A stretch of DNA of 64,000 nt, from positions 3,534,001 through 3,598,000 of the forward strand of contig NZ_CP044532.1 of NCBI RefSeq assembly GCF_026427775.1. The letters are read 5' to 3'. Positions 41,962 to 50,443 of this stretch are shown in pieces (positions within the stretch are counted from its first letter, which is position 1; each line of letters begins with the position of its first letter). The stretch comes from Arthrobacter sp. CDRTa11. Its GTDB lineage: Bacteria; Actinomycetota; Actinomycetes; Actinomycetales; Micrococcaceae. The position numbers and the translations under genes were made by a program. The notes under the pieces are model-generated. The model had not been told where the DNA came from and made no database searches. It saw only the letters and a program-made list of their open reading frames with translations.

Positions 41962-44900
41962 CCAGGGCGCCAGCCACTATCTGCTCCAGTTCCACTGCGG
42001 AACCGAGGTCATGGGGACGCACCACCTGGTTGTCAGCCACATAGAAAAACGCGGCCCGGACGTCCTCGACCGGGACTCCTTTCAGCCGTGCCCACGCCAA
42101 CCGGTAGACGGCCAGCTGCACCGATTTGGCCTTGAGGTGGGAAGCCGCCGGCCGGCGTCCCGTTTTCCAATCCACCAGGTCCCAGCGGCCGTCCGCGTCA
42201 CGGAACACGGCGTCTATGCGGCCGCGAACCACCACCTCACCAACCCGGGTCTCGACGGGAACTTCAACGAAAGCGGGCGAGCGGTTGGCCCACTCGGATG
42301 CCTTGAAAGTAGCCACCATGGCATCGAGGTCGTAGGCGGCGTCGATGTGGTCATCCGGGCCGGACGTGTCGCCGAAATCCAGCATGCCGGCGGCGCCGAA
42401 GTACTCCTCCACCCAGGAGTGGAAGGCAGTTCCCTTGCGGGCTGACATGCCGGGCTCGCGGGGGACCGGCCTCCGGAGCCTGCCCAGGACAGCCCGGGGG
42501 TCCTCCCCCAGGTCGACAAGCGTAGACGCCGAAATATGGCCGGGCAGGTGCACGTCCTGGCCGGCGGAGCGCCTGGAGCGCCGTTCCAGCAACAGCGCCG
42601 CCTCCGAAGCCCAGTTGGCTGCGTTCCCCCGGAGCCGCTGCGCGTCGGCATCGGGCCGCTCTGCGTCGGCACCCGAACTGCCGGAAGGCGCACTCAATCG
42701 CTGCGTGGCATCGCCAGAAACATCTGCCAAAGAAGCAATGATCCGGGACGCCGCAGCTTCCATGGCTGCCCTGCGGCCGGGAAGAAGCCGCAGCCGTTCC
42801 CCCGTCCTGGCGTCCACCGGGCCTTCGAGCGGATCGTACGGCCACCGTGCGGCTTCTGTTTCCAGGGTCAGCGGGCTCTTTTCCGGCAGGGAATCCTCAG
42901 CAACGGAAGCGGGATGAACCATGGCGGGGCTGACGTCTGTCCCTTCTTGCCGCCGGCTGAGGAGCGGTTCCAGCTCGGCGAGGAACGGTGACATCTCCGC
43001 CCGTCCCGCCCTGGAGCCGACCCACGCCGCACTTGAAACCCACAGCACATGTTTGGCCCGCGTATAAGCGACATAGGCGAGGCGGCGTTCCTCACCCTCC
43101 CCATGGCACAGTACCTCTGACTTGAAGTCCTTCTCTGCGTCCAGCCAGCCCTTCTGGTCCGGCTGGTCGGTATCCCACTGCGGCAAGTCTTCCTGGTCCC
43201 CGCGCAAGGGCCAAGGCAGCGCCGCTGATCCACTGCTCCACCGGGAATCCCGGTTGCTGGGAAAGGCGCCGGCGTTCAAACCGGGCACAAAGACCACATC
43301 CCACTCCAGCCCTTTAGAGGCGTGGACCGTCAGGAGCTGCACAGCTTCGCGGTTTACTTCCGAGGCCGGCACGTCCAGGCCATTCTCCTCTGCGGCCGCT
43401 GCCTCAAGCCAGGCGAGGAACGCCAGGATGTCCACCCGTTGGGACGTCCGGAGGAACCCCGCCGCCGCATCCTGGAACGCATCCAGGTTTCTGCGGGCCT
43501 GGTGGATGCTGATCCCCGGACGGGCCGCAACCTCGATATCCAGCAGCATGGCACGTTCAACTTCCCCCAGCAGGGTGGTCAGGTCGTCCCCGAGGTAACC
43601 CCGCAGTTGCCTCAGCTCGAGGGAGAGGCGGCCCAGCCGCTGCCGTGCCTCCCCTGTCAGGGACCTGCCATGGGAGGAAGTCCAGTCCTCCCGGGGCAGC
43701 CAGTCCAAGGCCTCCACGAGGCTGGCACCATCGGTCAGGTCGGATTCGATCACTGCTTCTTCGGACACTGCCGTCTCGCCTTCGGCCGGGGCATCTCCCC
43801 CGACGCCCTGCGCCCGCCTGCGTGCCAGCTGGCTGGACCAGTCACGGAAGGCCATGAGGTCTGCAGGACCAATCCGCCAGCGTGCGCCTGCGAGGAGGCG
43901 CATCAGCGCATCCGAACGCCCGGGATCTGCCAGGACCCTCAGCGTGGCCACCAGGTCAACGATTTCGGGAGTGTCCAGCAAGCCGCCCAGGCCGATGATC
44001 TCGTAGGCAATCCCGCGGGCCTCAAACTCCTTCCGAATGGGCTCCATCTGTGCACGGCGCCGGCACAGGACGGCCAGGGCAGGAGGCACGGGAGTGCCGT
44101 CGGCCTGGTGCTCGAAGTCGGTGACGCGATATTGCAGGACATCATGTGCCAGGGCGGACGCTTCCTCCACGTCCGTCCCGAAACGCCCGAGCACCACACG
44201 TCCTTCCACCGCGAACGGGCTGGGCTGCAGGGGCGGGACGTTGGCTGCGGCATGGGTGCCGGCGCCGGCCCCGGCCGGCGCTTTTGCCCCCGCTTCCCTG
44301 CCCAGGGCCTCGGACATGACGTTGGCTGCGGCCAGGATGGAACGGCCGTTGCGCCACGCGGTGGTCAGATACGACGTTGGAGCGGGTACAAACTTTTCTC
44401 GCCCGTCCGAGCCGGGCATGAGGACAGGGAACTCGCGGACAAAATGGAACAGCTGCCCTGCGGAAGCACCACGAAAGCCATAGATCGACTGGTTTGGATC
44501 GCCCACCGCCGTGACAGCGTGGCCGCCGCCAAAGAGCCTCGAAAACAGCACCAGCTGGGCATAGGAGGTGTCCTGGAACTCATCCAGGAGAACAACCTTG
44601 TACCGCTGCCGTTCCATCTCGGCAGCCAGCGGAACCTGCCTTGCCACCCTGGCAGCCAAGGCGACGAGGTCACCGAAATCAAGGGATCCCCGGGAACGCT
44701 TCGCTGCGGAATAACGGCTGACCATTTCAGCGACACTTGCCCTGGTCCGCAGCATGGCCGCAAGATCCGCGGCAGCCTGCGGACGGTTCTTCTTCGCCCC
44801 CGCCACATATGGCAGGCCCTCGAATTCCGCGAGCCTGGCCATCAGCCACGCCTCGACATCTGCCGGCTCCTGCAGGTGTTCGGCGCATTCGCCAGCCAGC

Positions 44901-45463
44901 TGGATGACCGCCTTCACCAGCGTGGATTTTGCGGCATTGAAATGGCCGTATTCGCCGTCGAAGGCCTCAACAACCTCGGTGGCCAGCTGCCACGTCTGTG
45001 CTCCGCCCAGCAGCACCACATCGCGTTCCACTCCGAGCCGCAGCCCGTAGTCAGACACAATTCCGCTGGCGAACGAATGATACGTGGAGACTTTCGGCTC
45101 CAACGCGTCGGTGCTGAGCAGTCCTGGCGGGAACACCTGGTTCCCACTGTCCTGCGCGGCGATGCGCTGCAGTGCCGCGAGCTTGGCCCTGATCCTGGTG
45201 GCGAGCTCACCGGCAGCCTTCCTGGTGAACGTGACGCCAAGGACTTCCTCGGGCCTGACCCACCCGTTTGCTACCAGCCACACCACACGGTCGGCCATGG
45301 TGGCGGTCTTGCCGGAACCGGCCCCGGCTATCACGAGCCTGGGGGCCAGCGGTGAGGAAATAATGGCGGACTGTTCCGGCGTGGGCGTGTTCTTTTCCCC
45401 CAGCATCCCCGCCAATTCCTCCGGGCTAAAACGAGGACGGCCACCCTGGGGCTGGTTGCTCAT
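41939..45463 (-). CDS. adnB: AdnB-like helicase-nuclease subunit
   Basis: 1174 residues from ATG 45461-45463, which overlaps the adnA stop (ATGA). The N-terminal UvrD/PcrA-type motor has Walker A AGAGSGKTATM, motif II VVLLDEFQDTSYAQL and motif III GDPNQSIYGFRGASAG, all intact. The C-terminal RecB-like nuclease contains FHSWVEEYF, VVRGRIDAVF, the DxK core DLVDWKTGRRP and a downstream Gln/Tyr element (SVQLAVYRLAW). With AdnA it forms the actinobacterial double-strand-break resection complex, in which AdnB is the lead motor. Order and size match the mycobacterial pair. Confidence 0.9.
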   Translation of the reverse strand: MSNQPQGGRPRFSPEELAGMLGEKNTPTPEQSAIISSPLAPRLVIAGAGSGKTATMADRVVWLVANGWVRPEEVLGVTFTRKAAGELATRIRAKLAALQRIAAQDSGNQVFPPGLLSTDALEPKVSTYHSFASGIVSDYGLRLGVERDVVLLGGAQTWQLATEVVEAFDGEYGHFNAAKSTLVKAVIQLAGECAEHLQEPADVEAWLMARLAEFEGLPYVAGAKKNRPQAAADLAAMLRTRASVAEMVSRYSAAKRSRGSLDFGDLVALAARVARQVPLAAEMERQRYKVVLLDEFQDTSYAQLVLFSRLFGGGHAVTAVGDPNQSIYGFRGASAGQLFHFVREFPVLMPGSDGREKFVPAPTSYLTTAWRNGRSILAAANVMSEALGREAGAKAPAGAGAGTHAAANVPPLQPSPFAVEGRVVLGRFGTDVEEASALAHDVLQYRVTDFEHQADGTPVPPALAVLCRRRAQMEPIRKEFEARGIAYEIIGLGGLLDTPEIVDLVATLRVLADPGRSDALMRLLAGARWRIGPADLMAFRDWSSQLARRRAQGVGGDAPAEGETAVSEEAVIESDLTDGASLVEALDWLPREDWTSSHGRSLTGEARQRLGRLSLELRQLRGYLGDDLTTLLGEVERAMLLDIEVAARPGISIHQARRNLDAFQDAAAGFLRTSQRVDILAFLAWLEAAAAEENGLDVPASEVNREAVQLLTVHASKGLEWDVVFVPGLNAGAFPSNRDSRWSSGSAALPWPLRGDQEDLPQWDTDQPDQKGWLDAEKDFKSEVLCHGEGEERRLAYVAYTRAKHVLWVSSAAWVGSRAGRAEMSPFLAELEPLLSRRQEGTDVSPAMVHPASVAEDSLPEKSPLTLETEAARWPYDPLEGPVDARTGERLRLLPGRRAAMEAAASRIIASLADVSGDATQRLSAPSGSSGADAERPDADAQRLRGNAANWASEAALLLERRSRRSAGQDVHLPGHISASTLVDLGEDPRAVLGRLRRPVPREPGMSARKGTAFHSWVEEYFGAAGMLDFGDTSGPDDHIDAAYDLDAMVATFKASEWANRSPAFVEVPVETRVGEVVVRGRIDAVFRDADGRWDLVDWKTGRRPAASHLKAKSVQLAVYRLAWARLKGVPVEDVRAAFFYVADNQVVRPHDLGSAVELEQIVAGALVSPSARQ

Positions 45464-48400
45464 TCGGTCACCTGTTTTCCCCGGACACACAATGGACAAA
45501 CTTCCGGCAGCCGGCAGCCGTGGCCACCGTGGCTTCCCTTGGAGGGATCGTGCCGGGCCTCGAAGTTGCTGCCTGCCATAATGGCGGCAGCGTCCGTGAC
45601 CATCTCCAGCGCCCAGTTTTCCTGGGGGTCCAGGGGTTCCTGCTGCTGGACCCCCGGATTTTTTGTACCAGTGCCCAGCTGTGCCAAAACGGCACCGCCG
45701 GGCTGGGCAGCGAGGGGCCTGCCAGCTTCATCCCTGAATCCTCCGGCCAGCACAGCCGCCTGATAAGCGCCAAGCTGCGGATGACGTGCCAAATCAGTCT
45801 TGCCCGGCTGGCGCTTGCCTGTTTTGAGGTCCACGATGACCAGCCTGCCTTCAGAATCGATCTCCAGCCGGTCCACCTGGCCACGGAGGACAGCGGAACG
45901 GGACGGGTTGGCGCTCTCGTCCGCGTCCGCCAGCAGGCCAGGGCCTCCAGCTTCTGGTTCTGAAGCGCCAACATCCACCACCACGTCAGGGAGTTCAACG
46001 TCAAAGTCCTGTTCCACTCCAAGCAGGCTCCGGCCCTCACTCCTCATCACCAGGATGTACTGGGCCAGCTTACGGACCATGGTCTCGGCGCGCCGGAAAT
46101 CGAGTTTACTTTCCCAGGTGTCCTTCATGCCCAGGGCCGGCCACCGGCGGACCAATTCGGCAACGTACTCGGAGCCGGAGGCATCCGGCAGATCCTGGGC
46201 GATGGCATGGACCAAGGTCCCGAGGCTGCGGGCGAAGTCAGTGGCGGCTTCGCCTCCTGCCGCCTGGACGAACCAGTCCAGGGGGGACTTCTGCACGGAC
46301 TCCACCTTGGACGGCGATACGTAGACGGTCCCTCCGGGAGGCACCACCGCCTCCGTGGTGGTCAGGGGCGCCAAGCCCCACCAGCTGTCCGGGTGGGCAC
46401 CCGGAACCGGAGGTTCCGCCGCGGCCAGTTCGGCCAGTACCCTGGTGGCTTCAGCTGCCTCCGGGGCGTATTTTCCGCCCAATTGGGTGTACTGGCGGAG
46501 CTCGGCCACCAGGGCGCGGAGTGTCAGCGGCCGCTCCACCGGCGTAAACACCCGTCCTTCCTCGCCTGGCCCCAGCGGCGCCACATAGTCGAGGAAAGAT
46601 GAGGGCTGATCATCCTCGGAGGAGACCGCGGTGCAGATCAGGAGTTCGCGTGCACGGGATATGGCCGTGGAGAAACTGCGCAGTTCGTCGTAGCGGATCT
46701 CCCGCAGCCGGCTCAGGGGGTCCAATTGCAGGGCATAACCGACGCCGTGCTCCACCGCATCGGCGAACAGGGTGCTGCCCAGCAGTTCACCCCGGAGCCG
46801 TGTATTGGGCCAGACGCCTTCCTGCAGCCCTGCCACAATGACTACCGGCCACTCCCGTCCGGCAGCGCTTGCCGGCGTCATCAGTTCGACGGCGTCCTCC
46901 AGCTGTGCCCTGGCGGCCAGCGTATCCATGGGGAGTTCCTGATTCAGCAGGTATTCAAGGAACTGTTCCGGCCCCGCACCTGGCATCTGGTCCACGTAGC
47001 GTTCCGCGGTGTGGAACAGTGCCATCATGGCATCAAGGTCCCGGTCAGCCCTGGCTCCGTGGTTGCCGCCTGCCAAAGCAGATTCGGTCCAGGCGTTTGC
47101 CAGGCCAGTGGAGTGCCAGAGCGCCCACAGGACTGTTTCAGCATTGGCTCCCGGTTCTGACATGGCGGCCCGGCCAGCGTGGATCATGCGTGCTGTCCGA
47201 CGGGCAGCACGGCCCTCCATGCCGAGCGTGGACAGGGCACCCGGCTCCAAAAGTGCTTCGACGAGGAGGGCGTCACTGGTCCGCCCGCCGCCGCCCAGCA
47301 GTTCTTCCCGCCGGAGGGCCTGCCTTAGCCTGCGCAGTTCCAGCGACGTGGCTCCGCCGATCCGGGAGGTGAGCAGTGAGACGGCGGCCTCGGGCGTTAG
47401 CAGCATCGGATCCAGGGCGATCGCATAAGCATCCAGCAGCGGCCGTACAGCCACTTCATCGCGTACGGCGGATTCAGCCACCGGCACCCGCACGGGGATT
47501 CCCTGGCCCGACAAATAACGCTGGAGCTCACTGAGCTGCCCGCCGTTGCGAACGATAACGGCGATGTGGCTGAGGTCCCGGTGATGGCGGATGTGCTGGT
47601 CAAGGATGCGCTGGGCTACGTATCTCAGCTCATGGACAGCCGAAGGGACAAGGTGCGCCTCCACCGCGCCGTCGGTCACCGTCTGGTGCCCTGCCGCAGT
47701 GGCCTGGCTGCGGCCGGCCTCAGGCTGCTCGAGCCGCCGGGCAAGCCGGCCTCCGGCCCGTTGCGAGATCCGGCCGGCCACCCCGAGCCAGGCCTCGGCT
47801 ACGGCGGGCGTATGCCGGTGGCTCTGCCACAACGGCCGCTCCAGCACATCCTCGCCGGCAGACAGGAGCCGCGGGAGCTCCGCGACAAGATCAGGACGGG
47901 CCCCTCGGAATCCCTGCACCACAGTGTCCGGCGAGGACGCCACGTAGCAGTCCTTCCCCGCGGCAATGTCAGCGAGGAGTTCAAATACTGCGGGGTTAGC
48001 TTCCTGGATGTCGTCCACCAGGATCAGCTGCAGGCGCTCCCGCTCAGCGGCCAGGAATCCGGGCGAATCCTGGAAGATCTGCCGCGCGGCGGTGATGATT
48101 CCGGCAGGGTCGAAGGCTTCAGGCATACGGAGGTCAAGGACGTCCCTGTACTCGGCGTACAACGACGCTGCAGCCACCCAGTCCGGCCGGCCGCATTGCC
48201 TTCCGAGGTCCTCAAGATCCTCCGCTGTCCTGCCTGATTCGATAATGCGGTCAAAGAGCTGGCGCACCTCGTGGCGGAATCCGCGGGTTTCGAGGGCCGC
48301 TTCCAGGTCCGCTGGCCAGGGCAGCTCCAGTCCCGGCATGGCGTGGCCTTCCAGCAATTCCTTGATGATGAGATCCTGTTCGGGGCCTGAGAGGAGACGC

Positions 48401-48951
48401 GGCGGGCGCGGAAGCGGCAGGACTCCTTCGGCCTTCGCACGGCGGATCAGATCAAAGGCGTACGATGCCCACGTCCGCGCGGGGGTTGTACTCAAGCTTC
48501 GGTCCAGCCGTGCGGTGAACCGGTCCCGGAGCGAATCGGCAGCCAGCCGGCCTGGAGCGAGGATCAGGATCCGTTCCGGATCCACGCCATCGTGGCGGGC
48601 CCTGCGCACCGCGGCTTCGATCAGGACAGTCGATTTTCCTGTTCCGGGGGCTCCGGGCACCAGGATGGGCCCGGAGCCATGCGGAACCTCGACGGCGTCC
48701 CGCTGGTCCGCTGACAGCACTGGAACGTCCGTGTGGATCTGGCGTGGCGGGAGGAGCCGCAGCCCTGTTCCGGGGTGCCTTGCTGCGGAACCACCGGCCC
48801 CAGGGGCAGTGCGGAAGCCCTGGGCGGCGACGCTGGCAGAAGCAGTGCCTGAATCAGTATCTGAATCGGTGCCTGAATCGGTGTCTGAATCAGTCTCTGA
48901 TTCAGTGTCTGAAACAAAGGAGGGGTCCGTCTGGGGGATTGTTACCGTCAC
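45460..48951 (-). CDS. adnA: AdnA-like helicase-nuclease subunit
   Basis: 1163 residues from GTG 48949-48951, which overlaps the ATL stop. Walker A is VPGAPGTGKSTVL; motif II (LILVDDIQEANP) and motif III (SPDTVVQGFRGARPD) are divergent from a standard UvrD motor, in line with AdnA being the less active motor. The C-terminal RecB nuclease keeps RGQVDRLEID and LVIVDLKTGKRQ. The end (CRLPEVCPLC) has three cysteines as in Fe-S nucleases, but the upstream position where a fourth cysteine is expected reads KSPLDWFV. The N-terminus is a Ser/Thr/Asp/Glu low-complexity stretch made by 12-bp DNA repeats. Confidence 0.87.
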   Translation of the reverse strand: MTVTIPQTDPSFVSDTESETDSDTDSGTDSDTDSGTASASVAAQGFRTAPGAGGSAARHPGTGLRLLPPRQIHTDVPVLSADQRDAVEVPHGSGPILVPGAPGTGKSTVLIEAAVRRARHDGVDPERILILAPGRLAADSLRDRFTARLDRSLSTTPARTWASYAFDLIRRAKAEGVLPLPRPPRLLSGPEQDLIIKELLEGHAMPGLELPWPADLEAALETRGFRHEVRQLFDRIIESGRTAEDLEDLGRQCGRPDWVAAASLYAEYRDVLDLRMPEAFDPAGIITAARQIFQDSPGFLAAERERLQLILVDDIQEANPAVFELLADIAAGKDCYVASSPDTVVQGFRGARPDLVAELPRLLSAGEDVLERPLWQSHRHTPAVAEAWLGVAGRISQRAGGRLARRLEQPEAGRSQATAAGHQTVTDGAVEAHLVPSAVHELRYVAQRILDQHIRHHRDLSHIAVIVRNGGQLSELQRYLSGQGIPVRVPVAESAVRDEVAVRPLLDAYAIALDPMLLTPEAAVSLLTSRIGGATSLELRRLRQALRREELLGGGGRTSDALLVEALLEPGALSTLGMEGRAARRTARMIHAGRAAMSEPGANAETVLWALWHSTGLANAWTESALAGGNHGARADRDLDAMMALFHTAERYVDQMPGAGPEQFLEYLLNQELPMDTLAARAQLEDAVELMTPASAAGREWPVVIVAGLQEGVWPNTRLRGELLGSTLFADAVEHGVGYALQLDPLSRLREIRYDELRSFSTAISRARELLICTAVSSEDDQPSSFLDYVAPLGPGEEGRVFTPVERPLTLRALVAELRQYTQLGGKYAPEAAEATRVLAELAAAEPPVPGAHPDSWWGLAPLTTTEAVVPPGGTVYVSPSKVESVQKSPLDWFVQAAGGEAATDFARSLGTLVHAIAQDLPDASGSEYVAELVRRWPALGMKDTWESKLDFRRAETMVRKLAQYILVMRSEGRSLLGVEQDFDVELPDVVVDVGASEPEAGGPGLLADADESANPSRSAVLRGQVDRLEIDSEGRLVIVDLKTGKRQPGKTDLARHPQLGAYQAAVLAGGFRDEAGRPLAAQPGGAVLAQLGTGTKNPGVQQQEPLDPQENWALEMVTDAAAIMAGSNFEARHDPSKGSHGGHGCRLPEVCPLCVRGKQVTE
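48845..48916. repeat. Six 12-bp tandem repeats in the 5' end of adnA
   Basis: Six units of the type GTGTCTGAATCA, starting at 48845, 48857, 48869, 48881, 48893 and 48905, with few changes between units. They encode the Asp/Ser/Thr/Glu repeats near the AdnA N-terminus (SETDSDTDSGTDSDTDSGT). The period keeps the frame, so the number of units can vary without breaking the gene. Confidence 0.9.
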
Positions 48952-49364
48952 ACAGACATTCCATCATCAGCCACCGACAATCTTGGCAGCCGCCGTTCCA
49001 GCTGCTCTGCGATGGCGTCCATCCTGTCGAGCTGTTCGTCCCCGGGAGCCCATCGTGCTGCCATCAGGTCCACGCGCCATCTGCCCTCACCGGTGCGAAG
49101 GAAATCAAGCCAGTGGCCGGCCAGGGGCGTCCCTTCGTCCAGATAGTGGCGGAGAGCCTGGGCCTCGTGGCCTTCAGGGGCGTAACCGCTGGCTTTGAGG
49201 ACGCGCCACCAGGGCACACCGCTCCCGTAGTGGCTCATCACGGAGCCAACCTGCCGTGGACCCCCGGATCCGAGAATCTCCGCAACATCGCCATAGGCAA
49301 CCGCGGTACCGGGTGGCACCAGCTCAACAATGGCCAGCACCGCCTCGACATACTCAATCCGCAT
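48948..49364 (-). CDS. Alkyltransferase-like protein (MGMT family, ATL)
   Basis: 138 residues. It matches the DNA-binding half of O6-alkylguanine transferases: VPPGTAVAYGDVAEILGSGG, PRQVGSVMSHYG, VPWWRVLKASG. In true transferases the last element is PCHR with the acceptor Cys; here it is PWWR, as in the alkyltransferase-like proteins, which bind O6-alkylguanine and hand it to nucleotide excision repair. It is the first gene of the ATL-adnA-adnB unit, overlapping adnA by 4 bp, so its role in damage repair is supported by neighbours. Confidence 0.92.
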   Translation of the reverse strand: MRIEYVEAVLAIVELVPPGTAVAYGDVAEILGSGGPRQVGSVMSHYGSGVPWWRVLKASGYAPEGHEAQALRHYLDEGTPLAGHWLDFLRTGEGRWRVDLMAARWAPGDEQLDRMDAIAEQLERRLPRLSVADDGMSV

Positions 49365-49427
49365 GGATCCAGATTAGCCGCAGTGGCGCTCCCGGATACT
49401 GTCGGTGCCGGCCGGTAGCGTTGCAGC

Positions 49428-50138
49428 ATGAGTACTTGGAACACCCTCCCCCGCGCCGCCTTTGACCTCGAAACCACGGGCCGGAACTCCCGGGCGGCAC
49501 GGATCGTCACGGCGTCCGTGACTGTTGTTGACCACAAAGGTGATGTCATCAAGGAACATGAATGGCTGGCAGATCCGGGGGTTGAAATTCCCACCGAAGC
49601 CAGCGACGTCCACGGCGTCACCACGGAACAGGCACGGCGGGACGGCAGGCCTGCCCACGAGGTCACGCGGGAGCTTGCCACGGTGCTCCAGGAACTTTTT
49701 GATGCGGGCGTCCCCGTGATTGCCTTCAACGCCAGCTACGACTTCACCGTCCTCGCGGCGGAATCTGCCCGCCATGGGGTGCGGCAACTGAGCCGGTTTC
49801 CTGTCCTTGACCCCTACATCATGAACAAGCAGGTGGACAGGTACCGCAAAGGCAAGCGCACCCTCACCGCGCTCTGCGAGGAGTACGGGGTGAGCCTGGA
49901 CAATGCCCACACATCCGCGGCTGACGCCCTCGCCACTCTGAAGATGCTGGACGCCATGGCCATAAAGTTCCCCAAGCTCAGGATGCCGGCGAGCCAGCTT
50001 CACCAGCTCCAGGTGGACTGGGCTGTGAGTCAGGCGGCGGATTTCCAGGGGTACCTCCGCAAAACCAAGCCGGCAGCTGTTATTGAAGGTGACTGGCCCG
50101 TCCTTCCCCCCGAGGACGCCAGCCGGGGCGACTTCTAG
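49428..50138 (+). CDS. DEDD-type 3'-5' exonuclease (DnaQ/epsilon-like)
   Basis: 236 residues. The exonuclease motifs are AAFDLETTGRNS (motif I, DxE), FNASYDFTVLAAES (motif II, D) and AHTSAADALATL (motif III, HxxxxD). Additional family elements are FPVLDPYIMNKQV and TLTALCEEYGVSL. It lacks other polymerase III domains and is shorter than fused forms. It probably acts in repair or RNA/DNA trimming; the exact substrate is not evident. It is divergent from the ATL-adnAB operon, 63 bp from the ATL start. Confidence 0.9.
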   Translation: MSTWNTLPRAAFDLETTGRNSRAARIVTASVTVVDHKGDVIKEHEWLADPGVEIPTEASDVHGVTTEQARRDGRPAHEVTRELATVLQELFDAGVPVIAFNASYDFTVLAAESARHGVRQLSRFPVLDPYIMNKQVDRYRKGKRTLTALCEEYGVSLDNAHTSAADALATLKMLDAMAIKFPKLRMPASQLHQLQVDWAVSQAADFQGYLRKTKPAAVIEGDWPVLPPEDASRGDF

Positions 50139-50443
50139 CTGCGAGGTAACTCACACTCCGCTATACGCCCGGGCCGGGCCGGCGAGACTCCCGAGGATTC
50201 GGCTCTATGCGCGGTCGGCGGAGCAGCGCAAGGTCAATATAGCCGCTCCATCGAACAAAATTCCGAGTTCACTGAAACAGTAGTCTTTTGTTCTTCTAAC
50301 TTCCGAATTTAAGGGAAGTGAGATGATTAAGTTTTGCGGTCACCCCTGCCCCGGTCGTTCCGATCAACCCCGGGCAGGCGCCAGGCGCACTGCGCAGCCT
50401 GCGGCCCCGTTCGACTTATGACTCAGACGAAAGTGACTACCTG
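50139..50443 (+). promoter_or_regulatory. Leader region of the amino-acid ABC transporter operon
   Basis: 305 bp without an annotated gene apart from the short ORF at 50323-50421. It contains an 8-bp inverted repeat, GAACAAAA (50253-50260) and TTTTGTTC (50286-50293), with 25 bases between. A GC-rich hairpin, CCTGCCC with GGGCAGG (about 50346 to 50379), overlaps the short ORF. I see no clear -35/-10 pair. Operator-type control at the upstream repeat and attenuation at the hairpin are both possible. Confidence 0.45.
50323..50421 (+). CDS. Candidate 32-codon leader ORF
   Basis: ATG 50323 follows a good ribosome site (AAGGGA, 50311-50316). The peptide MIKFCGHPCPGRSDQPRAG... carries two cysteines within its first nine residues and ends at TGA 50419-50421, 22 bp before the transporter start. 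No similarity is recognised. Cysteine-containing leader ORFs controlling downstream genes are known in mycobacteria, so a translation-linked control of the transporter is conceivable. This rests on position and ribosome site only. Confidence 0.4.
   Translation: MIKFCGHPCPGRSDQPRAGARRTAQPAAPFDL

Noticed and set aside
43322..45355. A 677-codon open frame on the plus strand
   Set aside because: It lies entirely antisense to adnB, whose helicase motifs are intact; long antisense frames are expected in high-GC coding DNA, and the product is Arg/Gln/His-rich without domain signs.
48845..48916. Regular repeats considered as a CRISPR array
   Set aside because: The units are 12 bp, contiguous and in a coding frame, with no spacers and no cas genes.
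47966..49198. A 410-codon Ser/Arg-rich open frame on the plus strand
   Set aside because: Antisense to adnA and the ATL gene; the Ser/Glu/Val repeats come from the reverse reading of the 12-bp repeats.
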